From Symbiodinium kawagutii (lineage: Eukaryota > Sar > Dinophyceae > Suessiales > Symbiodiniaceae): a DNA stretch of 64,000 bases. The first letter of the stretch is position 1; each line of letters opens with the position of its first letter. Location: positions 4,685 through 68,684 of the forward strand of contig VSDK01002217.1 in NCBI GenBank assembly GCA_009767595.1, in the 5' to 3' direction. Position numbers and translations under genes: made by a program. Below, piece by piece: positions 1 to 13,515 of this stretch. The notes beneath the pieces are model-generated. The model made no database searches. It was not told the DNA's origin and was given only the letters and a program-made list of their open reading frames with translations.

Positions 1-185
1 TCCCTACAATAAGAACAACCTGGTTTCTGGTGATGCTTGCGTGGCCTCACGTACGGCGGTTTAGTGGTTGAAACTTTGTGAAGTTGTTTGAGTTCGCTGA
101 TATTTCCCACGTTGGCATTCCTAACAATCTACTCTTTGTGGTGGTTGTTTTGATTGGCAACACGGGTTGGGACCACCAGCGCGAG

Positions 186-234
186 GGGTTTCATGGAGAA
201 TTGCAAGTCTTTCATTTAAAGTTTTGCAAATGCA
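186..234 (+). CDS. Possible fragment of an earlier kelch blade exon
   Basis: Follows an AG|G site. It reads GFHGELQVFHLK, which matches the pattern of the later blade-ending exons (NDLYCYSVQ, DDLHYYDLQ, GDLHYYDFQ). The donor is unclear: AAATGCAG|GTCAAG would end in phase 2, which does not fit the phase-0 start at 405. It may be a decayed exon. Confidence 0.25.
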
Positions 235-404
235 GGTCAAGCAGAAAGGACAACACTGTTGATATCTGTTGATGTAGATAGGTTAAAGCAGTTGACAACC
301 AGCCACAAGATGCTACTCCTTGATGTGGTGTTGATTGTTTGGATGCTCTTCGGCATCAACTGCGCTTGCACCTTTGCATCTACGGAGACCTTGTTTGATC
401 TGAG

Positions 405-519
405 GCCGGTGCCTGGGAAGCTGTCACTCCGAGCGGCGACGCGCCCTCCGTTCGCTACGGCCACTCGGCGGTCTGGAGCGACGAGAATGGCCAGATGTGG
501 ATTTTCGGGGGCGGCGACG
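405..519 (+). CDS. Gene 1 kelch exon 1a (first half of blade)
   Basis: Starts after TCTGAG|GCC in phase 0. Encodes AWEAVTPSGDAPSVRYGHSA followed by the kelch core MWIFGGGDG. The donor is GT (520-521) in phase 1. It pairs with the 607-644 exon to form one blade of about 50 residues. Confidence 0.75.
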
Positions 520-859
520 GTCCCCATCTCAGCGTGGAGTGGCAGAGCATGGAGTGGCAGTGCTTGCCCCTACACGCAGGTTCTGAAAAGTTGGTGCTGC
601 TTTGAGGCGGCTACAAGAATGATTTGTATTGCTACAGCGTGCAGGCGCGTTTTTTTTCCGCACATACCTCCGAAAGGGGTTTTACAAAGAGCTGCTGTCA
701 ATATTGTTTTCCCAACATCGTTGTCGCAACACCATTTCATCATCCTTTCCTTCTCGCTCACATCCTTTTTGACATCATTTCCATCATCTTCCATCATTAT
801 TCATGATCATTAATATTAATAACAAGAATCATTACCATCATCATTACCATCATCATTAC

Positions 860-951
<92 letters not shown>

Positions 952-3740
952 CCACCACTACCATAGCTTTTGAAATCTCCTTCGAGGGCTGGGCCCCACA
1001 CTGATTTGCGGGGATGTGCCCACATCTTGAACCATGGGTGGTTTGCATCTGAATTCCTGGCAGTCTCCATCATCCGTTGATTATTTGTTGAGGTTGAGAT
1101 GACTGTGCATTTTCTTTTGCGAAGTTCAGGCAGAAAAAGGGAGCAGAACGGAAAGGAGAAAACAACCAAGAATTAGACGTAATTGTTTGGGCATTCTTCG
1201 GCATCAATTTCGCTTGCAGCTTCGCGTGTATGCAGAACCTGTTCAGGACAATGAATGGACCTCTGTCACTCCAAGCGGTGATCCACCCTCCGCTCGCTGG
1301 CACCACCGGGCGGTGTTGAGTGCCACGGATGGCAAAATGTGGATCTACGGAGGATGGTCTAGTTCCCATCTCAGCAAAGAAATGGACAGAGCGTGTCGAA
1401 ATTAGTTAATGCAGCTCCGTGCAGATTCTGAGATGATGTTGCTGCTTTGAGGCGCGGTCGAGAAACTGGATGATTTGCACTATTACGACCTGCAGGCATG
1501 ATTTTTGTTCCCGGGTAGGATGCATTGAGCTGTAGAGTGTTGGAGATATGGACGATATTTTGTGGGACGTTTTCTGTTTGCGCAGAACAAAAATTGGAGA
1601 AACCTGGGAGAAACCGCGGATCTCTGCTTTTTCATGGAATGATTTGTCACGCATTTGGGGTATACAAAGCCACTTTCAGCGGCACGAGTGCCAATTTTCG
1701 AAGTATACTAGGAATGTGGAGTAGTTGTAGCAGTCATGTAGGACTAGTTCCTTCACTGCCCTCCCACCAGTGGCTTGGGGCCCGGTGATTTGGGTGTGCT
1801 GTTTGAGCGTTTCCGGGTCATGTGCCTGGAGGAAGTGGGTGACGGTGGTGGTCCCCTCCTGGCACGCTCCAATTGTGAGCACTTGGACAAGTACAACCAT
1901 AATGTTGGTTTCTGATTAGTGTAACCCCCCCTAAAGTAATGAAAATAGATGAAACCAACAGGTAGATACTAATCAGAAACCAACCATAGACAAAAACTCC
2001 ACGCAGCGGCTCCGATTTGGAACCATTATTTTTTTACGCAGAAAGCCACGAGGGCTAGATAGACAAGCAGACAGATAGATACAATGATACAATAGATGAA
2101 TAGATCGATAGGTAGATAGACAGAACTTCGCGTACTGTAATGGATTTGATTTGGGACTGTTAAAGTAATAATGATAGAGAGCTACGACTGATAGATGAAT
2201 GGATAGCTCGCAGAGAGAAAGGTACATAGATAGAAAGGTAGAAAGAAGAAGAAAAAGAAGGATAGATAGATGCATGGAAGCATCGAAAGACAAAGAATTG
2301 CGTAACGGCCTCGGTTTGGGACCACTCGGTTGAACAGCGATGCCGAGGACGCTAAGAGAGATAGAGAACTAAAGGGCCGGATAGACCTTAGGTAGACACA
2401 AAACATACGAGTACAATGGCTCCGACTTGCGACTGCAATGTAATTAGATAGAGAGAGATATAGATTGATAGATCGATGGGTAGATCGAAAGATGCTAGAT
2501 GGATAGATAGGCAGCTTTCTTGGTTGGGGGATTGCCCGATCGCTAAGTAAGTAGACAAAAACATCCATGGGTACAAACAAAAACAAAACTTAGCGTAATA
2601 GCTCCGCTGTACTAGACCGATGGATAAACAGGCAGACAGACAGACAGACAGATAGATAGATAGACCGACAAATAGTTAGATATAGAGAAATTTGCAAATT
2701 TGAAACCACATAGGGGCTGCTTCGGGGGAGCAGCTGGCATTCGTTTTTTTCATTGAAAAAAGAATCGAATTTCATGGCAAAAACGGAACTTGATTTCCGA
2801 TAGACTTCAGATATATCTGGATAGTTAACCATTGTTTCCCCGTAGTTTTGCTGGTTATCATCCACCAAATATTGGTTGGTTAACTGCTTGACCCTGCTCG
2901 CCATATCCGGATAGATCCAAGGCTGCACATGGTACAGGGAACAGCTGCTGCACGCTGGTCCAGGCGAACTCTTGGAACGCCGTGTCACCCAGCGGCACGG
3001 TCCCGTCAGGGCGACGGTTCCACACGTGGGTGATCAATGCAGAGGACTCCCGGATCTATGCCTACGCAGGGGTTGGCTGCTTGGCGAAAATCCAGGTCCT
3101 TTGGCAGTTTTTCAAAATTTTTCAAAATCATTGCGAGCAAAGCGAAGCACCCAGACATGAAAGGATGCCAGCAGTTTCGGTAGGCTCTTTGCATTCATGA
3201 AACAAATTAAGGCGGTTCTGGTGACCTGCACTACTACGATTTTCAGGCAGGAAATCTTGTAGCAACATGGACTTCTTAATTTTTTCTTGTGTTTCGTTGC
3301 GTCGCAGCTGGCTGCGTTGACAGAAGCATGCGTCGTGAGACGCACACCACAAGTGCCCAGGAGTCTACGACCATCACCACCACAAGTGCCTTGACGTTGA
3401 GATTCCATGACCGTTTTTGTACTACCACGTCGCCTGGACTAAGACATTGGCATGTCAGGTGGATATTGTTCAAGAACCAGCATCATTACGTATTGATTGC
3501 GCGACTGTCTATTGGAAACATGACAAACTCTAGGAACTTAATGACTGTAAAGGCTTGTGGGCCCAAATTCATTCAAATAAATCACATGTTGGATTCAAAG
3601 AGTTCATGTTTGGCCCTGGTCCTAGCGTATCTAGCATGCGATCAAATTGGGACTATGATGCATGACGCTCTGATGAGGCACTTTGAAAATATGAAGAAGA
3701 AGAAGATGATGATGCTGATGACGATGACGATGACGATGAC

Positions 3741-3801
<61 letters not shown>

Positions 3802-6800
3802 CTGATGATGATGCTGCTGCTGATGATGATGGTGGTGGTGGTGACAGTGTCTATTTGTGTGTCTACTGTCTTGGTCTTTTTTGTTGGAACATCAAAACAA
3901 TTCGCGCCGCCCCAGCAACGTCTATTTTGCGGACAGTAACTTCCAAAAAAGTCGTGCTCTCCGATTTTTGCGCTTGTGAGGCCCGCAGGCGCTTCTAGCC
4001 GCAAGGGCGAGCTTTAAGATTTGGAGCTTCTATTGCACTTGTTCTCCCTGCCTGCCTGCTGCAACTTTCCATATGTCAGATGTTTGACTTCCATTTTTTT
4101 TTTCAGTTTGGGTGAATGACATAGCAGTGATTTGAACATTGTTACTGGGGAAGGGGCGACATGTCACTCTATCAAATGGAGTCCCAACGTTTGGCAATAC
4201 CACTGACGCATCACTTTTGTACTGGTTGATCTCAGAGCAAAAGTTATGACTGCGATGTCTTACCAGCGTATGCTGGTTGGTGCCTTTTTATGATCCACTC
4301 TGCCAAACCTTAGTTCAGTCAAAAACAAGCAACCCTTGCAGCATACTGGCCCGTGACAATCAAGACAACATAGTATAACATGGGAGCAACCACTTTTCAC
4401 CTGCGGAATGCATCCTAAGTAAAAGGCACGTAAATCCAGGTGTGTTTATGTCAAGAAAGGGCTTGTTGGCAGTGTGTGACTGCCTGGTGCATCTCCGAGG
4501 CCTCACAATAACGAGCGCCACCACAACCAGTACCACTGCCACCTCAACCACAAGCACGAGCAGCACAAGCAGCACGACGACCAGCAGCAGTACAACAAGC
4601 AGTACAACGAGCAGCACAACCAGCAGTACCAGCACCAGCACCAGCAGCAGCAGCATCACCACCACCAGCACCAGCACCAGTAGCAGTACCACCAGCAGTA
4701 CCAGCACGACCAGTGCCAGCAAGACCAGCACCAGCACCACCAGCAGTAGCAGTAGCACCACCAGCAGCACCACCAGCAGCACCAGCACGACCAGCACCAG
4801 CAGTAGCAGTAGCACCACCACCAGCACCACCAGCAGCAGCACCAGCAGCAGCAGCACCACCAGCAGCGCCAGCACGACCAGCACAACCAGCACCAGCGCG
4901 ACCTGCACCAGCACAACCAGCACCAGCATGACCAGTACCAGCGTGACCAGCAGCACCAGCACCACCTCAAGCACAAGCAGCACTTCAATCACCGTCACAA
5001 CCAACACTGCCAGCACGACTACCACAAGCAGCCAGACCACCAGCGCAACACGCACCACAACATCCACTGGCACAGCCACTAGCACAAGTGCCACTGCAAC
5101 AAGCATGACCAAGACAACAACTGCTTTCCCAGAAAGCCTATCCCTGGACGAAGTGGAAGAATTAGAGACAAAAAGAAAAGAGGCAGCGACGCAGGCCGTG
5201 GCAGCTGTCGAGGCAGCCGAAGAGGAAGCAGTCGCTGAAGTCCTCGATGCGCTGCTGGCCGGCAACAGCAATGCCACCGCTCCAGGTGTGCTCGGCGAAG
5301 CGTCCATTGAGACGCCAGCAGGGCCAGTGAAGGTGGCAGCCCTCTCCCTGGAGGCATTGGCAGAGGCTGATGGCCCTGCCACCATCAGTGGAGGTGAAGA
5401 AACAGGTCGGCAGACAAAAGTGTTCCCTTTTTTCTGGTTCCTTTTTTGATTCCAAACTATCTAAGTCGCAAGCGTTTCTGACAAGAAAGCCGACTTTCTT
5501 GGCTCAATGGGTGAAGCCAGGTGCTGCCCTGCAGATCACAGCAGCGGTGCTTGGGGAGGTTGCAAAGGCAGCCGGAAGTGACACAGTCCTCCTCAGTCCC
5601 GGGCTCGGGAGTTGTTAGGGACAGGATTTGAAACCACAAATCAAGCAGAAATTTGTGGTCCTTTGAACCTGCTGCACCTCAGACACACCTTTTCTTGTGA
5701 TTAAAAAACACATCATTGGAAAGTGTGACCTGAATTGCTGTGACAGCAAAGCTCTTTCCACGTATGCAAATCAAATGCAAGTAGAATAGAATTTCACTGC
5801 ACTTTGAAAAGCGGAAGTGAAGTCATTCTTTGGATTTGGCAGTGCAGCTTAGGCCTTGCGGCGTTGAGTGAGGACGCGTCATCAGCCCTAAAGACCGACA
5901 ACGTTTTGGCTGAGCCGCCTGCTGGGCAGGGTCCCAGACGCCTGGCTGAATCTGCATCAGTGCTGCAGTCCGTGCCGATCAGCATCAACTTCCGCACTGC
6001 CAACGGTGCCGTGGCGAACGCGCCTCGCGTCGTGCAGCATCGACCTCGACTTTTCTGTAGTTCTCCAAAGCATTGCGCAGCAGGTCATCACCCATACCCT
6101 TCTAAAGAGGGTACAAGGAGCTACACCAGCGGTGCCCGTTTACCAAATGGTAGATTGTAGATGATTGGTTGGCATATTTTTTGTTCAATACGTACCAACT
6201 TGGTCTTGCACTTGGTGCACTTGGTGCCTGCGGAAATACATGCCATACAGGCCAAACACATTGATGGTGTGTATGATTTTGTGATATTCTGCGACCAACC
6301 TTTGGCGGGTCTTTGCGAAGGTCATTGAATCGGTCATTGCAGCCTTGTTTAGCATTTCACGAGATGTTCATTGCTTTAATTCTGCTTTGGGAGACGTGAT
6401 GCAGAAATTGTGTATAGAGAAGAGAGGTTGCAGGGGTAGATTGTTCAGCCTTCGTATGCAATACGCTGGGTTCAACTCGACCCTTCTTCGAAATTTTCGT
6501 TGTTTGTTTTGCTTTCGCAATGCGGCTGAGGCACCAAAATCAAGGTGTCAGGTCTGGTGGAACCCATGGAGGTTGTGCTGCGTGTGGAAGCTTGGCACAA
6601 GACTTGCTTCATCACTGGGAAATAAAGTGCTCAATCTTCGAATACGAAGGGGATCGGTTTCTGGAAAACGCGGACGGTAAATCATGAAACAGAAACTTGT
6701 GATTGTAAAAGGGTTTTATTTGTTCATACTGCAGAGCGTATACTTTAATTGTTTTGTTTCTTTGAAAATTGGTTTGCCGTTCATTCCCTCTTGTTTTGAT

Positions 6801-9800
6801 CCAAAGCAGGGACCATAATTCCTGACTTTGCAAAATCTTTGATTTCGGAGCTGATCAAAAGGGGATTCAACTGCGAAATCATCACTGGAGCCCAAGCACA
6901 GGCTTGCAATCACTTGTCCCCTTTCCGCCTGTTCAAACCAGACATTCAACCTTTCCATAGCATGTGGGATACCTACCTCTTCACCACATCTGTTGTGCAG
7001 CTCCATGAACAGTTTTACATCAAGAAGAAACATATGTTTGGCCAGCTCGCGAGGGTTTCGAAGCACCTTTGTTTGAGTTCCTTCGCTCCCATGCGCAATG
7101 ACACTCGTGCTGTGGTGATTTCCAGGCGAACCCCAACGCCACCTGCGCCTTCTGGGACGAAGACCATGCAGAATGGTCGTCGGAAGGGGTGGAAACCGTT
7201 CCACACCAGGCACTTGCGACAGACATCTCTGTAAAGCCTGGTATTATTTGAACTTGAATCATGAAACTAGACGTCTCAATGTTGATGTGGAAGACAGTCA
7301 TTTTAGCTGCAAGGATTTCGCTAATTAAGATTGATGCCTGGATGGACCTTTCTGGGCAGCATTTGCATGATTTTACATGTATTTGTTCCACTCGTGGCTG
7401 ATCCAGCCAGCACATGAGCGCGTTTGGCCCTGCAGGAACCAGGGACATTGATATGCAGGACGACTCATCTCTCCATATTTGGTGGTGTCATCGATGTCAT
7501 TCTGCACCCTGGATGCACTCAGCATTGTGATGGGTTTGAATTTTGTGTTCTCAATCCATGCTCGGAAGAGAAGGCAATGCTGACATGGCGCAGGGTAGCC
7601 ACTCATCACCACAGAGGATGACCATGGGATATCCAGTTCCACCATTTTTCAATTTTTTGGATTCGCAGGAGCAGCATGGCTTCACCTGTAGGGAAGTCTG
7701 TCAACATTGCATGCATTGCTCTGGCCGTGTTTCCATTTGCTGATTGCTTGACATATTTCTGAAGCAAACTGCTTCCTTGCCGGCGCAGGCGCAATGTGGT
7801 GCTCGCTTTGGAGTGCAGAACTTCGTCCGCATGAGCCAAGTTCTCTTTGGTTCTTTTCTTGCTGTTGATATATGTGTTGGCTGTCTTAAGTGTGTTAAGG
7901 TTCGAGTCGCCCCTTCCTACGCATGGCAATCGAAACGTAAAGACCGTGATCATTCATTGCTTCAAACAGTTTCAGAAGATGTTGTACTCTTGTTTAGCAG
8001 GAGTTCTACAAAAATTCAAAAAACAAACTTGGAAACTCAGGCACGGTTTCATCTCTCGTGAACATCGCTGCGCTCCGAAAGATTGTGGATCCCGAGTGGC
8101 TCAAACGACCCGCAGCACTTGTGATGATTGGTATGCTCGCGGCAACTCGCCAAGAGGATTGGTAGGGGATGCAAGGATGTCATTCGTGAAATGATCCCGA
8201 TGAATCCTATGTACTACTCCCATTGACCTGCATAATCTACCTTCAAGGCGGTCCACAACTTAGCTGCACTCGAAAGACCTGGCACAGCTCTTGAACGGTT
8301 GCTGAAGCGCACGGTCATGTCGTGTTGTTGAACCACGCGGATGGTTGCAGCTGATGTCCTCGAGGTTTCAGTGATTGCGTTGGTACTGGCCTGGCGTGCC
8401 GATGGCAGATTGCTTGCATCATTTCCTGCCGCTGACAGGGAGGAACTACTGATGCGTAACTGGGCGTTGGCTGAAAGGTTTGTGATGTGTTGAGACTGTG
8501 GGATGGTCTCATTTCTTGACAGTAAATTGATAGCCATGATTCCGGGATCAGTATCCATGGTCATATGAGTCATATTGACAATATCATGGACATGCTCGCT
8601 ATCACTGCTATCACTGGCCTGAGCCAAAAACGGCGAAAGTTAGAAGCTAGTTGGAGTCTATTCAGACGTCATCACGCATGCGCCCAGGTTGTACATCAGA
8701 GTCGTACAATGGGGTCCAGGTCATGTCATGCAATAATCAACAGACATTGCCACCTGTAATCATGCCGGCAAGGCCCAGACAAAATGCTTGTTGCTATGCC
8801 TGTTAATGCCATGTGTTCTCATCCCGATGCGAGTCATTTTGAGTTCGCTTGCTCGGCCTTTTTGTGTAATTCAGCCGCTTTTATTGTATATTATGGTATC
8901 AAGACCCGCAACCCGGAACCATTGAATTGTTTCAAGTTGCGGATAGGATACGATCTCGCGATGAGCCAAATCCTTTCGCTGAGGTGTGAAAGTATTGGAA
9001 AGACAGCCTCAGGACTGGGCGTTGTGCGTAGGGTGCCTGCCAATTGGATATCTTGTACCCAGTTTCATCGTCGGACCCAGATTTGCAGTAGCTGCGTCAT
9101 CACGTTGAACATATGGACAATGAGTTTCTTGGGCGTGATCGCGTGATCGATAATGATCAGGAATGGGTTTGTTGAAGCAATTTCCTTCGTGTTTTGTTTT
9201 CTCCTCATGCATTGAATTGCCGAGTGTAAGGAGGAGCAGAAATCGATTCTTTTCATAACGTCACTGTTGAGGAGTCCGATGACATGGAGGGGTCGAAAGG
9301 TGGTGTAGGTGCAGAGGCAGAGGAGGGAGAAGAACCCGCAGAGCAAAAAGATCCAAATGAAGAAGCAAGTGGTGGTGCCGAAGGTGGAGGAAGAGATGAG
9401 GAGAAAAAGGAGACCGCTGCAGGCAGATTGGTTTCCACAGCTGCTTTTCATGATTTTCACTGTTGCCTCTCAAATTTAGCTTGCCATTTTAGTTTCCCAG
9501 TCGCATGCGGGCTCCCAGTACTGCCATAATCTTCCAAAAGTCTATAAATGTGTTTGAATGTAGCATAGACAGAGCCACTCTGACTTACATTGATCAGAAG
9601 CTTTCGATTTGCTGACAGACTTTCTTGCCACGTAGCGCTTGGGCTTGGCAGGTGGTGACTTTGAGCTGCCTTCCATCTTCAGAACAGTGCGAGGTTTCGG
9701 AAATCCAGGGACCAAGTCTGGTTCGGAAGCGGGGCGTTTGTGAACTCAAGCTCCCTGAAGCAGCCATAAGCAAAATTAGAATATATTGCAATATCGGATG

Positions 9801-12800
9801 CACGAATGAAATTAGAGAGGGATGCCAGGCATGGATCGATTCACAGATCTGTCGCTCCTTGGAGGCTTGGTGGAAGGGCTACTGGACGCAGTGAACCAAA
9901 TGACTGGTGGCGAAGGCTTCATCGAGGAGGTGAAGGAGCTGGTCTCCAACGCAGAATCGGGCAGCGTCAACCGCGCGATTGGGCTGGTGCAAGCGCAGAG
10001 GAGAACGGATGACACTGAGCAGACTGAGTACTTGAAAGTGATCTTCAATGGTTAGTTGCGCAAGAGTTAAACTGACGGGTCGCACGGCGAAGTCACGGCG
10101 AGGGGTGATCTTCAATGCAAAGTTGCACGGCTGAGTTCTGACTAAGCGGTGATAGCATGGCTGCGCGAAGTATTTTCTCCTGTGAGGGTCTCGGGATTTT
10201 ATGTCAGTGAGGGGAAGGAAAGGGAGCCGGATGAGAGGTCAGGTAGAATGCCAGGTACCTTGCCAAATAGGTTGCCAATGCCAGGTAGACTGCCCAGATG
10301 AATTCTACAGTAGATGGAATGCTAGATGACGTAGAAAGAACGCCAGATAGAAAGTCACAAGGTTCCAGAAATGCTGGATCAAAGTATCAGGAGACAATCC
10401 CACATCAAGTGTCAGAACAACTGCCAGGTCTAGGTCAAGTGTCTGGATGTCAGATGAGTTGCCAGGTAGAAGGCTCACTGACAATGTCAGAACGTACTGG
10501 TAGGTCAGAGAAAAGGCCTGGAGACATGTTAAGATATTTGCTAGAATGCGTGTCAGAATGCATGCGAAAATGTCAGGATACATGCCAAAATATATGTCAG
10601 GATGCATGCCAGAACATATCCCAGAACGCACCACAGGAAATGTCAGGATACTGGCCGGAATAGCGGTCAGAATATATGCCAAAACACATGCCAATTAGCT
10701 CTTTCGCACGTTTGATCATCCAACAGCTTAATTCACATGTCCATCATGGGGTAGTGATGTTAGAATACATGTCAGAAGATCTGTCATGGTGCATGTCAGA
10801 GAATATACCAGGATGCAGTGTCAAAGTTGCTGCCAGAAAATGTACCAGAACACATGACAGAAGATACGTGGGCGGGAAAAGATCAAAATGAATGTCAGAA
10901 CGTTTGTCAGAACGCATGCCAGAACACGAAATTGCAGAATATAACTGGGTGTTTCTCAAAATAGGGGTACCCCCAAATCATCCATTCATAGTCATTTATA
11001 GTAATAAACCAACCATTTTTTGGGTCCCTTATTTTGAGAAACGACCAACTAACGCATGATTTAATTCAGATTCACCTGCTCATTTTCGGGCGCAAATGGT
11101 CGGTTGCTTGTCTTGGCACCGCTTCTTTGACCTTCCTCTGACTGAAGAGTGGTCTGTTCATCTTGCAGTTGGCATTGCTCGCTGCCCCAGTGGTCGCCCT
11201 GATTCAGGGCCAACGCCTTGGGCTGCAGCCAGCTCTTTCCGGTGGTTCGTGATGGCTATGGGTACGCCCGTATTGTTGCCTGTTCCAGAGGGACAACGCG
11301 GCGGCACATGCAAGTTTTGTTGCCAAAGTTTTTGTTTCGGCGAGACATGACCTTCACCGCAAACTTTCATGTGTGTGTTTTCGCCGATTGGCCATCACTT
11401 GCCCACAGATGCAGAATATATGTCAGGATACATGTCAGAACAGATGTCAGAATGGCAGAGAAACGTGCAGGATACATGTCAAAACAAATGTCAGGATGCA
11501 GGTAGAACATAAGCTAGCAAGTTTGTCAGACTGAGAACATTTGTTAGGACTTGAACATCGGTCAGAACGTCAAGATATCTCAGACTATACTTTGGGAAAT
11601 GTGTCCTATAGACTGACTCTTTTGCTTGCGTGCATTCTGTCAGAATCGGTGCCCAAATAGCTGACACTGCATATTCATGTATATTTTTCCATTAATATAC
11701 TTTTCAAAAATTGTTTGTCAGACAACATGTCACAGTCACTTTCACAACATTTGAAGCACATGATGCGTCATGGTGGGGATCATTCGAAGCAAAATAATTG
11801 CAGCACTTGGGGTCAAGTGCTTGGGTGTGCAGAAACGGGGTTACAACTGGGATAGTGAAGCCATGATTATAAGTCCTATAGCTGGTAGCTGAACTAACCT
11901 CTATGATCATGGTGAATGTAACCTGTTACCAGCAGTGGACATGGCGCATCCAAGTGGTCAGGGTTGCCACGTTGGACTTTGTTCAGCATGGACAGCTTCC
12001 CTTAGTGAGGAGTGGCGCTGACCAAACCACAATCCAAGCCCTCCATCGTCGCGCGGAGACGGTGTCTTGGAGATACACCGTGCAAATGGTGGTTTCTCAA
12101 ACCAGTTCGGGGTACCCCCAAGTCATCCAAGCCTAGATTAATCATTTATAGCAATCAACTAACCATTTTTGGGTTTTCCCAATTTTAAGAAACCCCCAAA
12201 TTCCACAAGTTGAATAATGTGATTTTATCTAGGCGTCACCATAAGCGCCCTTGAAATCCCTTGAATATATTTGGGGACTCAAAACTTTCAGAGATGAGAT
12301 TCAAGCTTGCGCCAGATTTGATGTGCCAAAGAGCAGCGAGTCCAGATTAGCCCTCGCCAGCTACAATGTGGGCTTAGATGGTGAACGGAGATGCCCAATG
12401 TTAATGCGAGCAATTGCAATCGCCAATATCATTATATAGCATCTTTATTTTTCACTTCCTTCACTTCAGTTGGACAGGTTACCTCCATGAAGCCTTCTTC
12501 GCAACAGCTGATCTGATCCAGACCTTTGGAGTTTTTTTTCGCCGTAAACTGTCTACAAGCCAACCAGCATCCACTCCTTGCAGAAGAAGTCGGTCAAATT
12601 GGATAGGGTAAGTCCGTGCGATCGTTTCCGTAAGAAAGTAGAATCCGCTGTTGTACCCAGTGGCCCATTTGAGAAAGCGATGAGATATGCTTGGAAGTGG
12701 AGATTCTTTCCGGCAAACGAAAACGAAGCCAAAGTTAAACTGATACGGCTGTGGGTCAGTTCACTCTGTACCCCAAACGGTACCCCTGGTGTAACCATTG

Positions 12801-13476
12801 TTTTCCTTATAATTGATTGGTCAATAACCACCATTATTGGTGGGTCAATATTGACCCATGGCCATATAGAAGACGAAATCATGTCAATCAATTTGCAAGG
12901 TCGATGACGACGAGAGGCAAACCCAATCGTCAGGCACTCAGTGAGTTGGATCATTTTCCAGTTGTTGTGGTTTTCAGCAAGTGTCAATGGCCCAGTTGCA
13001 CCCACTTGCAAAGTCTGCGGAGCAGGCTCCCCGCAGTGAACCCATTCTAATTCGCGGTGACCGCAGGGAGTTTAGAAGTCAAAGGTCCGACTTATGGAAA
13101 GTTCAAGCAGTCAGTCAGATCGGAGAGCCGATCAAAGATATGTGTGCGCACAATGCTGTGTTTTTCAATGTTTTGTCCTTCAGAGCCAAGTAAGTCTCAA
13201 AGCCAAGTACGTGTAACAGCCAAGTAATGTCACAGCCATTTAGACTAACAGCCAAGTAAGAAAGACAACAGCGGAGGAAAACATCAGAGAGAAACACCAG
13301 CAAAAGAAAAACACCAGTGTAAAAACGCCAGCAAAGTAAACTCACCAGAGAAAAAACACGAGGGAGAAACACCAGCCAAGAACAATCAGAAAAAATACGG
13401 CAGAGAAAAACACCAGCAGACGAAAACCACTAGAGAAAAGATGCCAGCAGAAAAAAATCAGCTGAGAAAAATATAC

Positions 13477-13515
<39 letters not shown>

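Noticed and set aside
797-1169. Minus-strand ORFs with poly-Met and poly-Asp
   Set aside because: Translation of the ATC microsatellite.
4360-5385. 341-codon minus-strand ORF rich in Leu and Val, and Cys/Trp-rich or Pro/Ala-rich frames alongside
   Set aside because: It is the antisense or frame-shifted shadow of the Thr/Ser repeat exon on the + strand; the composition follows from the ACC/AGC repeat.
6716-7213. 165-codon minus-strand ORF
   Set aside because: It overlaps the GPS exon on the + strand, whose motif is much stronger evidence.
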